A DNA stretch of 6,218 nucleotides from Synergistales bacterium (GTDB taxonomy: Bacteria; Synergistota; Synergistia; Synergistales; Aminobacteriaceae), in contig BOCC01000118.1 of the NCBI GenBank assembly GCA_026002715.1, forward strand, positions 1-6,218. Reading direction: 5' to 3'. This document shows, piece after piece, positions 1-6,218 of this stretch; positions within the stretch are counted from its first letter, which is position 1, and each line of letters begins with the position of its first letter. The position numbers and the translations under genes are program-made. Under the pieces are notes generated by a model that did no database searches, had not been told where the DNA came from, and was given only the letters and a program-made list of their open reading frames with translations.

Positions 1-2
1 GC

Positions 3-251
3 GGGGCAATCTGCCGCATACAGGCTTATAGAATTATCAGAGCCGCCGCTGAGGCTTTGAAGTTCTGTTTTCGCGTTTCCTGTCATTCACTGCGCAAGAC
101 GTTCGGCTACTTCGCTTGGAAGTCAGGCATATCGCCCGCCGTGATTATGGAGATATATAACCATTCGTCATTCACCGTAACGAAACGATACCTCGGCGTG
201 ACGCAGGAAGACAAGAACGAGGTATATAGGGAGCTTGCTATAATAGTATAG
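3..251 (+). CDS. Tyrosine recombinase (phage-type integrase), C-terminal part, 5' end outside window
   Basis: This is the last 82 residues of a site-specific tyrosine recombinase, which cuts and rejoins DNA at attachment sites through a tyrosine-DNA link. The reading frame is open back to the first bases of the window, so the TTG at 57 is not a credible start. The catalytic signature is visible: HSLRK (His at 84-86, Arg at 93-95), the second His in YNHSS (162-164) and the nucleophile Tyr in KRYLG (189-191). The stretch between them, which includes IMEIYNHSSFTVTKRYLG, is typical of integrases carried by integrative elements and prophages. The first catalytic Arg and the N-terminal DNA-binding domains would lie upstream. 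The frame ends cleanly at a TAG. Whether the gene is intact cannot be judged here. No excisionase or other phage gene follows, so it could be the edge of an element or an isolated remnant. Confidence 0.9.
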   Translation, partial: GAICRIQAYRIIRAAAEALKFCFRVSCHSLRKTFGYFAWKSGISPAVIMEIYNHSSFTVTKRYLGVTQEDKNEVYRELAIIV

Positions 252-415
252 TGATTTTAGTATGATACTGTACTATATCTGACTACCAATTGCAATCGGT
301 ATTTATTTGGTTTTGCCAAACGAAAATACTATCGCGGACTGCGTAGGCTCAGGCAAACCGTACTTGGCCGGTCGTGCTTTTTTGTGCGTTTGCCATGGTT
401 GTTTTTGCCGAGAAT

Positions 416-444
416 TTGATAGGGCTCAAAATTCGTGATACTAT
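416..444 (+). promoter_or_regulatory. Sigma70-type promoter for the beta-propeller gene
   Basis: TTGATA (416-421) and TACTAT (439-444) are separated by exactly 17 bases. The -10 box is preceded by TGA (436-438), which gives an extended -10 element. Transcription would start near 451 and leave an AT-rich leader of about 44 bases before the ATG at 495. This is the best-looking promoter in the window. Confidence 0.7.
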
Positions 445-481
445 AAAATTATATTTTTTTAATATTTTAAATTTTTTGTAT

Positions 482-486
482 GGAGG
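482..486 (+). promoter_or_regulatory. Ribosome binding site that fixes the propeller gene start at 495
   Basis: GGAGG lies 8 bases before the ATG at 495. An in-frame ATG at 480 overlaps this Shine-Dalgarno sequence and has only A/T-rich sequence in front of it. The start at 495 is therefore preferred, and it also puts a normal signal peptide at the N-terminus. Confidence 0.85.
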
Positions 487-494
487 TCTGCTTT

Positions 495-1553
495 ATGAAA
501 ACTTTAAACCGAAAGATATGCGTGTCCGCGTTTTGCGCCGCTTTGCTTTTATTGTCCTGCTCAATGCGAGCTTACGCTTGGAGCGGGGTTTTGGGGTGGA
601 TTTACGAGGCTGGCGTAAGCATAACCAGCTCAGTCATCTCGGATGGCAGCTTGGTTTTTGCCGGCGACATCAACGGCAAGCTACACGCCGTTTACGTATC
701 GTCAGGCAAGGCGGCTTGGGTGTACGACGGAGTAAGCTCTATTATCGGCGCTCCGGCCGTTTCGGGTAGCAGTGTCGTCATCGTTCAGGCCGACGGAACG
801 GTGACGGCCCTGCGGACGACGGACGGCGCTACGCTCTGGAAACATTTGCCCGCGAACGACAGTGGGTCCGAAACCACAAGCGACGGAGCGGCCATAGGCG
901 GCGGCAAAGTTTTTTACGTGCGCGGGGACGGTAAACTGCTTGCGTTGTCTCTTGAAAACGGAAAAGAAATTTGGTCATACAACTCCGAGGGGGATTTGCG
1001 CTCCGCGCCTCTTTTCGCGGACGGTCTGGTCTGGCTCGGCGAACAGAACGGAAAATTCAGCGTCATAGACCCCAACTCCGGCAAGCGTCTCTGGGGCGGC
1101 GGGGCGGGCGGGGCTATCAACACGCCTTCCGTCAGCGAGGGCGAAGTTTACTACTCAAGCTGGGACGGCTCCGTTCAGCGCGTCCAAATCAAGGGCGTGA
1201 TTCCCAAGTGGAGGGCCAACATCGGAGAGCCGGCGACCACCGCGCCGTCCGTGTATGGCGATACTATAATAGTAGGCTCCGCTAACGGTAAAGCCGTGGC
1301 GTTCAAAAAGGCCGACGGCTCGGTCAAGTGGAGCTTCGACACAAAGGGCGGAGCCGTTTCGGGCGCGCCGATCATAGCCGACGGACTTGTGTTTGTCGGC
1401 GGCGGAAACGGAACGCTTTCCATTCTTGACGCTGCAAGCGGCGCTCTCAAATCGACGTTCCAGACGGGCGGCGAAATTCGCGCGCGCGGCACGTTCGCCG
1501 GCGGCATCCTATTTCTTGGCAGCGCCGACGGCAACGTGTACGCAATTAGGTAG
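495..1553 (+). CDS. Exported PQQ-type (BamB-like) eight-bladed beta-propeller protein
   Basis: The predicted product has 352 residues. Residues 1-28 form a signal peptide: Lys/Arg near the start, a hydrophobic stretch AALLLLSC, then an AYA|W cleavage site. LLSC at 19-22 could instead be a lipobox with Cys22 lipidated. The rest is a series of repeats ending in a 'DGxxxAxxxxxGxxxW' pattern, at about 55-76, 94-115, 139-160, 179-200, 218-239, 258-279 and 299-320, with a last half-repeat at 339-352. The N-terminal GVLGWIYEAG matches the closing strand of a repeat, so the final blade is probably completed by the N-terminus, giving eight blades. Repeats of this kind occur in BamB of the outer-membrane assembly complex and in PQQ enzymes. 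No catalytic residues or PQQ-binding disulphide are evident, so a scaffold or binding role outside the inner membrane is likelier. It has its own promoter and no operon partner. True BamB is possible but not established. Confidence 0.85.
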   Translation: MKTLNRKICVSAFCAALLLLSCSMRAYAWSGVLGWIYEAGVSITSSVISDGSLVFAGDINGKLHAVYVSSGKAAWVYDGVSSIIGAPAVSGSSVVIVQADGTVTALRTTDGATLWKHLPANDSGSETTSDGAAIGGGKVFYVRGDGKLLALSLENGKEIWSYNSEGDLRSAPLFADGLVWLGEQNGKFSVIDPNSGKRLWGGGAGGAINTPSVSEGEVYYSSWDGSVQRVQIKGVIPKWRANIGEPATTAPSVYGDTIIVGSANGKAVAFKKADGSVKWSFDTKGGAVSGAPIIADGLVFVGGGNGTLSILDAASGALKSTFQTGGEIRARGTFAGGILFLGSADGNVYAIR

Positions 1554-1556
1554 GTA

Positions 1557-1814
1557 TTACAAGGCGGCGGCGAAAACTTTCTCGACGGCCTCTTTTGTCG
1601 GGACGCCCTCGTGGAGCTTTTCGCCTCCCACATAAAACGTCGGGACGTAATAATAATCAAACGTAGCCGCGTAATCCGGCTCTTTTGTCTCGTCGGTCTT
1701 CTTTAGCGGGACGCTCTTATACTCAGGGTGTTCCGCGAATATTTCCTCCATCAGCGCGGCCGCCTTTTTGCAGTGCGGGCAAGTCTCCATCATAAACATA
1801 TGAACTTCTTTCAT
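1557..1814 (-). CDS. Small thioredoxin/glutaredoxin-like redox protein with CPHC motif
   Basis: This 85-residue cytoplasmic protein has no signal peptide. It shows the minimal thioredoxin-fold layout: a first strand (EVHMFMME), the redox motif C12-P-H-C15, a helix rich in Ala/Lys/Glu, and the cis-proline segment YYYVPTFYVGG (Pro58), followed by a short closing helix. The length matches single-domain glutaredoxin-like thioredoxin-family proteins, which exchange dithiols and disulphides with partner proteins. A CPHC centre is also found in DsbA-type oxidases, so the direction of the reaction cannot be read from the motif. The ATG at 1814 is supported by GGAGG on the minus strand (1827-1823), 8 bases away. 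Its stop is only 3 bases from the stop of the convergent propeller gene, with no terminator between them. The partner reductase is not in the window. Confidence 0.9.
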   Translation of the reverse strand: MKEVHMFMMETCPHCKKAAALMEEIFAEHPEYKSVPLKKTDETKEPDYAATFDYYYVPTFYVGGEKLHEGVPTKEAVEKVFAAAL

Positions 1815-1840
1815 GTTTTAAACCTCCATAAGAATCATAA

Positions 1841-1869
1841 TCTATACTTCTTTTATTTTAACGCCCCAA
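1841..1869 (-). promoter_or_regulatory. Possible promoter for the CPHC redox gene
   Basis: Read on the minus strand, TTGGGG (1869-1864) and TATAGA (1846-1841) are 17 bases apart. They would start transcription a little upstream of the ribosome binding site at 1823-1827. The -35 box is a weak match. A TATGAT a few bases further on (minus strand) is an alternative -10. Confidence 0.4.
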
Positions 1870-1913
1870 GTCTTTCCCCGCAACCAATAGTGTAGTAACA
1901 TAAGCAGAAGACA

Positions 1914-1940
1914 TTGCGTGATTTCTCTATAGGATATAAA
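1914..1940 (+). promoter_or_regulatory. Possible promoter for the ATP-grasp/coaX/dus operon
   Basis: TTGCGT (1914-1919) is followed after 15 bases by TATAAA (1935-1940), a short spacing for sigma70. A second AT-rich candidate, TATAGG, overlaps at 1928-1933. A promoter is expected somewhere here because the flanking gene is divergent, but the exact boxes are uncertain. If TATAAA is the -10, the transcript would begin inside the hairpin/mini-ORF described at 1931-1977, so the -10 may lie further upstream. Confidence 0.35.
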
Positions 1941-1977
1941 AATGGAGGGCTTGCGCTCTCTGACGGGGGTGTCCTGA
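1931..1977 (+). promoter_or_regulatory. Operon leader: short hairpin and 11-codon open frame abutting the ATP-grasp start
   Basis: AGGA (1931-1934) precedes an ATG at 1942. The frame from this ATG reads MEGLRSLTGVS and stops with TGA at 1975-1977, directly against the ATG at 1978 of the next gene and in the same frame. Within it, GAGGGC (1945-1950) and GCTCTC (1955-1960) form a 6-bp stem with one G-U pair and a TTGC tetraloop. This stem would hide the GGAGGG sequence at 1944-1949. The main gene's own ribosome binding site is the weaker GGGGGT at 1965-1970. Translation or folding of this leader could affect expression; that is inference from the arrangement alone. Confidence 0.35.
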
Positions 1978-3711
1978 ATGAGCGAAGATTTTTTGAGTTA
2001 CAGAGCGGAAGATTATTATAAACAGCGCGGTTGGCTGTTGGGCGAGGGGCGGTGCGGCGGAAAGTCGAAGGGCTTGGCCTACGCCCATACGGTTTTATTG
2101 GCGTCCGATTTGAAGGACAAGGTTGAGCTTCCTTTTTTGAGCCACGTCGTGTCCACGGAGGTTTTTGAGGATTTTCTGCACACAAACGGCCTTGACGACC
2201 TCTACGACGAGGACAACTGGGAGTCTGTGCAGAAGCGTTTGGCTAACGGGTCTTTTTCGGACGGATTGAAGCGCGACCTCGAGCGCATACTGGGCGAGTT
2301 TGAGAAAATCGGAAACCCGCCGCTCGTCGTGCGTTCGAGCTCGCTTATGGAGGACGCGGTGGATTTGGCGTTCGCCGGCAAGTACGATTCCTTTTTCTCG
2401 GCCAACATCCGCGACCTGTCTTGGCGCATGGCTAAGTTGGAGGAGTGCATAAGGGGCGTGTGGGTATCAATGTTCAACCCCTCCGCCCGAAAATACCGCA
2501 CAAAGCACGGCAAAGCCCACCATGACGAGTCGATGGCCGTCATAATTCAGTCTATGGTGGGCAAGGACAGGCACCATATTTACTACCCGAAACTTGCCGG
2601 AACTATCTTCTCGCGTATTTTCCGCCGTCCCTCCCCGCGCATCCAAAAAGAGGACGGCCTTATGTGCATATGCTTCGGCATAGGCACTCGAGCCGTGGAC
2701 AGAGGCGCGGCGCGGAGCTTCTACCTCACGAACCCGTCCCTTCGCCCCTCCGGAAACTCCCCGGAGCGCATAGCGGGATCCAGCCAGGAGTTTTTCGACT
2801 ACATCGACAGAAACGAGGGCGAGATACGCACGGGCTTTGTGCGGGACTGGCTGCAAGTCCTCGAGGAAAACCACAAAGACCTCGACGAGTATATAGAGTT
2901 TTACGACGAGGACAGCAATATGCTGACGCCTTACAGCTTTTTCAGCGCCATGGCAAGCACGAGGCCGCTTGTGTCCTTTCCCGATTTTCATAAGCGCCAG
3001 ACCTATCTTTTCGACCTCGCGCACGACCTCATCCGCCTGATGGAGTCTCAGCTTCGGCTGCCCGTCGATATGGAGTTCACATACGACACCACGAGCAAAG
3101 ATTTTAGGCTCGTACAGCTTCGCCCCCTGACGCACTTCAAGGAGATGACGCGCGTGGAGATTCCCGTTGTCATGAAGGAGCAGGAGATATTCAGGGGAGA
3201 CCGCATGGTGAGCAACGGTAGGCTTAGGCACGTGCCGTACTTGGTCTACGTCGAGCCGCTGCAGTATCTCAGCGAGTGGGACCCCGCCGGGGCGGCGCGC
3301 GCCGTGGGGATACTGAACGACAAGCTCAAGGGGACGCACTACATATTGGCGGGCCCGGGGCGGTGGGGGAGCCGAAACCCGGCCATAGGCGTGCCTATAC
3401 AATACGGCGACATATATAATTGCGGCTGTCTCGTGGAGCTTTCCGCGCCGCAGTTCAACTTCAACCCCGAGCTATCCTACGGCTCCCATTTCTTCCTCGA
3501 CATGGACTCCGACAATATTTTGTATCTGCCGGTCTTCGCGGGGCAAAGCAACAACGTCTACGCCTCGGACTGGCTCGACAAAACGCCTTACGAAATTGGG
3601 GCGCACCCCTCGGTTCGCGTATACAAAGGCGACTTCTTCGTCTATTTGGACGGGGAAAGCGAAGAGGGCTTGGTGTGTTTCGACAAACCGGGCGATTGGG
3701 GGATGGCGTAA
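1978..3711 (+). CDS. PEP/pyruvate-binding ATP-grasp protein (PEP synthase N-domain homologue)
   Basis: This 577-residue protein carries the nucleotide-binding domain of PEP synthase and pyruvate phosphate dikinase. Visible motifs in order are GEGRCGGKSKGLA (about 22-34), VVRSSSLMEDA (117-127), FAGKYDSFF (132-140), and the metal/ATP-binding pair DMEF (364-367) with LVQLRPL (378-384). The central phosphohistidine domain and the C-terminal PEP-binding TIM barrel of true PEP synthase (about 800 residues in total) are absent, so it cannot run the complete PEP synthase reaction alone. Residues from about 390 form a separate domain with a GPGRWGSRNPAIGVP block (459-473), which I recall from other stand-alone members. 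ATP binding is well supported; the substrate is unknown. The start at 1978 follows GGGGGT and a TGA immediately upstream, so no longer form is possible in this frame. Its TAA directly abuts coaX, implying co-transcription. There is no signal peptide and it is probably cytoplasmic. Confidence 0.85.
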   Translation: MSEDFLSYRAEDYYKQRGWLLGEGRCGGKSKGLAYAHTVLLASDLKDKVELPFLSHVVSTEVFEDFLHTNGLDDLYDEDNWESVQKRLANGSFSDGLKRDLERILGEFEKIGNPPLVVRSSSLMEDAVDLAFAGKYDSFFSANIRDLSWRMAKLEECIRGVWVSMFNPSARKYRTKHGKAHHDESMAVIIQSMVGKDRHHIYYPKLAGTIFSRIFRRPSPRIQKEDGLMCICFGIGTRAVDRGAARSFYLTNPSLRPSGNSPERIAGSSQEFFDYIDRNEGEIRTGFVRDWLQVLEENHKDLDEYIEFYDEDSNMLTPYSFFSAMASTRPLVSFPDFHKRQTYLFDLAHDLIRLMESQLRLPVDMEFTYDTTSKDFRLVQLRPLTHFKEMTRVEIPVVMKEQEIFRGDRMVSNGRLRHVPYLVYVEPLQYLSEWDPAGAARAVGILNDKLKGTHYILAGPGRWGSRNPAIGVPIQYGDIYNCGCLVELSAPQFNFNPELSYGSHFFLDMDSDNILYLPVFAGQSNNVYASDWLDKTPYEIGAHPSVRVYKGDFFVYLDGESEEGLVCFDKPGDWGMA

Positions 3712-4476
3712 ATGCTTCTCGTTATGGACGCGGGGAACACGACAACGGTCGTGGGGGTATTCGACGGGGAGAAGCTCCTGAGTCACTGGCGGCTTTCCTC
3801 TATTTTACGCACGTCGGACGAGTTTGGGGTGTACCTCTTGTTTTTGCTTTCAACTATTTCACTCAAGCCGGGAGACATAGACGGGGCGATGCTATCTAGC
3901 GTCGTGCCGCCTCTTGACCTTCCGATACGCGATGCGATAAAGGCTTATTTCGGCGTCGAGTGTCTGAGCGTCAACGCCTTTATCAATACGGGGTTAGAGA
4001 TACGCTACGCCGCGCCGCACGAGGTGGGGGCCGACCGCATAGTCAACGCCGTGGCGGGGCGCGCGAAGTACGGCTCCCCCGTCATAGTGGCCGACTACGG
4101 CACGGCGATAACGCTTGACGTAGTGTCCCCGGACGGGGCGTACTTAGGCGGCGTCATAGCGCCCGGGATAGTCACGGGAATAACCGCGCTCTTCGGGCGC
4201 ACCGCCAAGCTGCCGCAGGTGGGCATAGAGCTCCCGCCGTCCGTTATTGGGCGCAACACAACGGAGTCAGTGCAGGCCGGTATGCTCTACGGCTACGCGG
4301 GGCTGACCGACGCGCTTGTAGAACGCATCAGCGAAGAACTTAAAATAAAGCCCCCCGTGGTGGCGACGGGCGGACACGCCGAGCTGATGGCCTCAATAAC
4401 CAAGAGCATAGACCACGTAGACCAGTGGCTGACGCTGGACGGGCTTCGCTTGCTTTATGAGCTTAACCGTAAATAA
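3712..4476 (+). CDS. coaX: Type III pantothenate kinase
   Basis: CoaX phosphorylates pantothenate with ATP to 4'-phosphopantothenate, the first step of coenzyme A synthesis; family members need a monovalent cation and resist CoA feedback. The 254 residues match the usual full length. The ASKHA-fold motifs are all present: DAGNT at 6-10 (phosphate-binding loop 1), GADR at 106-109 with the likely catalytic Asp108, DYGTAITLD at 128-136 (phosphate 2 and cation site), GGVIAPGI at 146-153, TGG at 219-221 (adenosine region) and a normal C-terminus at LDGLRLLYEL. The ATG at 3712 follows the preceding stop with no gap. A GGGGGA sequence at 3698-3703 inside the end of the upstream gene serves as ribosome binding site, so translation is probably coupled. 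Neighbouring coaX and dus genes are common in bacteria. Confidence 0.96.
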   Translation: MLLVMDAGNTTTVVGVFDGEKLLSHWRLSSILRTSDEFGVYLLFLLSTISLKPGDIDGAMLSSVVPPLDLPIRDAIKAYFGVECLSVNAFINTGLEIRYAAPHEVGADRIVNAVAGRAKYGSPVIVADYGTAITLDVVSPDGAYLGGVIAPGIVTGITALFGRTAKLPQVGIELPPSVIGRNTTESVQAGMLYGYAGLTDALVERISEELKIKPPVVATGGHAELMASITKSIDHVDQWLTLDGLRLLYELNRK

Positions 4477-6218
4477 TGAAATAAACAGGGGCGACTGTGT
4501 TGAAATGAACACGGGCGACCAAAAATTAAAGACGGGCGACCAGAGAGGCGGCGCGCCCCTACATGTTCGAAATCCGCTTTGGCTCGCGCCTTTGGCGGGC
4601 GTGACGTTGCCGCCTGTACGGAGGTTTTTTTCGCGCTTAGGCGCGGGGCTGACTCACACCGAGATGATAAGCTGTATGGGCATTACTCACGGCAACCGCA
4701 AGACCGCCGGGATGCTCAGGATTTTAGAAGGCGAGGGGCCTGTTGTTTTGCAGCTCTTCGCGCCCGACGTGAGCTCGCTCGTCGGCGGAGCGGGGACGGC
4801 GCTTAGAATAAGCTCCGAGATAAACGCAGTTCAATTTGCCGCGCTTGGCATCAACATGGCCTGCCCCATGCCCAAAGTCACGAAGCGCGGAGCCGGCGCG
4901 GCATTGATGAACGCGCCCGACACGGCATTTGAAATGACGCGAGGGCTGAAAAAGCTGGGGTTGCCTGTCTGGATAAAAACGAGGCGCGGCGAGGGCGAGA
5001 GGCCGGAAAGCCTTAGCCGGACGCTGCGCTTTGTAGAGGGATTGGTGAACGCGGGGGCGGACAACGTATGCGTACACGGACGCACGCCCGCGCAGAGGTA
5101 CGAGGGAAGGGCGGACAAGGAGATTGTCGGGGAGGCGGCCGCGAAGTTTCCCGGAAAAATCAGCGCGTCGGGCGACGTGTACGCGCCGGAGGACGTGTTG
5201 GATTATATAGGCATGGGCTGCGTCGGGGTGATGCTGGCCAGAGGTGCCGTCGCTAACCCGTTTTTGTTTCGGAAAAGCCTCTTGGCTTTGGGGTTTCCGG
5301 TGTCGCGAGAGTGCGATGACACGTTTAATGAGCGTATCGGCATATTGTTGAAGCTGTCAGAAGAATTGAAGGCGGAGTGCGGGGATAGATTGGCCGTCGT
5401 GCTGCTGAAGCGCTTTTTGGGCGGTGTTCTCAGAGGCTTTCCAATGTCGGCTGAGGCGCGGCGGGCGGTTGGCGTAGTGACGGATTTTTATGAGATGACG
5501 CGAGTATTGCGGTCTTTTGCCGGCTGAAAAAACGCTGAATATGTGACGTTTTTTTCAAGGGTATTGGGACAAGGAGAAAAAAGCTCCGCGCAACAAACAG
5601 GTTTGTCTTGGGCGCATAGATGACAAGACAGGCGAAGTAATCCCGTCAAACAGAAAAGAGCGCACAGCAAAGCGCGCTGCGGTAGCTCCTGAAGTCACAG
5701 CAAGGTCTACTGTAATCGGTCCTTCTCTTTTGCTCGATAAGGTTGCCGGTGACACAGGCCTTTTGGCGGCTCTGAAGAAAAGCTTACCGGGACAGTTTCT
5801 TAGGATTATCGCGCTTGCTTACTTTCTTGTTCAAAAAGGATTGCCCTTGTCACGATGTGATATATGGAGCGCGTCAAATAGACACCCCTATGTTGAAACA
5901 ATAACTTCACAAAGCGTATCGGAATTACTCAGGAGTGTAACGGAAAGCGAGCGACAGATGTTTTTTAAGACATGGATGGCGCGTATACCTGAGAGTGAGA
6001 ATATCTTCTATGACATAACAAGTATTTCATCGTATTCAGAGTTAAACGAATATATTAAGTGTCTACACAACAGAGACGATGAGAAAATGCCGGCTGTTTT
6101 CTATTCCCCAGTGAGCGCGAATAGCATTTCCAATCTGCTCCGCTCTGGCAGGTAGACTGCTCAGGTAAAACCGCCGTTCTATCGTTGGTTCTTTCCCTGT
6201 AATTTGGCGTGTTGATAC

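Larger units (their letters stand above)
252..494. other. AT-rich intergenic region with small inverted repeats between integrase and propeller gene
   Basis: No convincing gene lies here; the one open frame on the plus strand runs into the propeller gene and resembles nothing. The region holds several small symmetric sequences: AGTAT-G-ATACT (260-270), an imperfect 16-base palindrome centred on TTGCAA (285-300), and GGCAAAC (352-358) facing GTTTGCC (388-394). A run of six T (378-383) follows a very short ACCG/CGGT stem (357-372), which at best is a poor terminator for the integrase. The TTTGCC/GGCAAA word recurs at 312-317, 352-357, 389-394 and 403-408. Such clusters just behind an integrase could be recombination or attachment sites, but nothing in the window proves that. 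The last part holds the promoter and leader of the next gene. Confidence 0.5.

Overview
This window looks like part of a bacterial chromosome in which a short stretch of ordinary chromosomal genes lies between remnants of mobile DNA. The organism cannot be named from the sequence alone. The central genes are GC-rich and use strong GGAGG-type ribosome binding sites. The mix of an exported beta-propeller protein, a PEP synthase-like ATP-grasp protein, a type III pantothenate kinase and a DusB-like enzyme would suit an anaerobic Gram-negative of the Synergistota or a relative. That placement rests on remembered family resemblance, not on a search.

Layout: (1) Positions 1-251 hold the C-terminal catalytic end of a phage-type tyrosine recombinase whose start lies outside the window. 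(2) About 240 bases without a gene follow. They are AT-rich, contain several small inverted repeats, and end in a good sigma70-type promoter (416-444). (3) That promoter drives a secreted or lipid-anchored eight-bladed PQQ-type beta-propeller protein (495-1553). (4) Convergent with it, only 3 bp away, is a small CPHC thioredoxin/glutaredoxin-like protein on the minus strand (1557-1814). (5) A divergent intergenic region of about 160 bases carries the promoters and a hairpin-containing leader. (6) A plus-strand operon comes next: a 577-residue PEP/pyruvate-binding ATP-grasp protein (1978-3711), type III pantothenate kinase coaX (3712-4476) and a tRNA-dihydrouridine synthase (4505-5527). The first two genes abut exactly. 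The third starts inside a small GC-rich repeat cluster. (7) A weak terminator-like palindrome (5525-5557) ends the operon. (8) A decayed DDE transposase fragment follows directly (5547-6155) and has lost both ends. Its base composition is less GC-rich than that of the operon.

Functionally, coaX makes the first committed intermediate of coenzyme A, the dus product modifies tRNA, and the ATP-grasp protein probably handles ATP together with an unknown small substrate. Their tight packing suggests one transcript but does not prove a shared pathway. I found no CRISPR array, tRNA, rRNA or clearly new multi-gene system. The items most worth a second look are the stand-alone PEP-synthase-like N-domain protein with its own C-terminal domain, the repeat cluster that supplies the N-terminus of the Dus protein, and the hairpin/mini-ORF leader in front of the operon.
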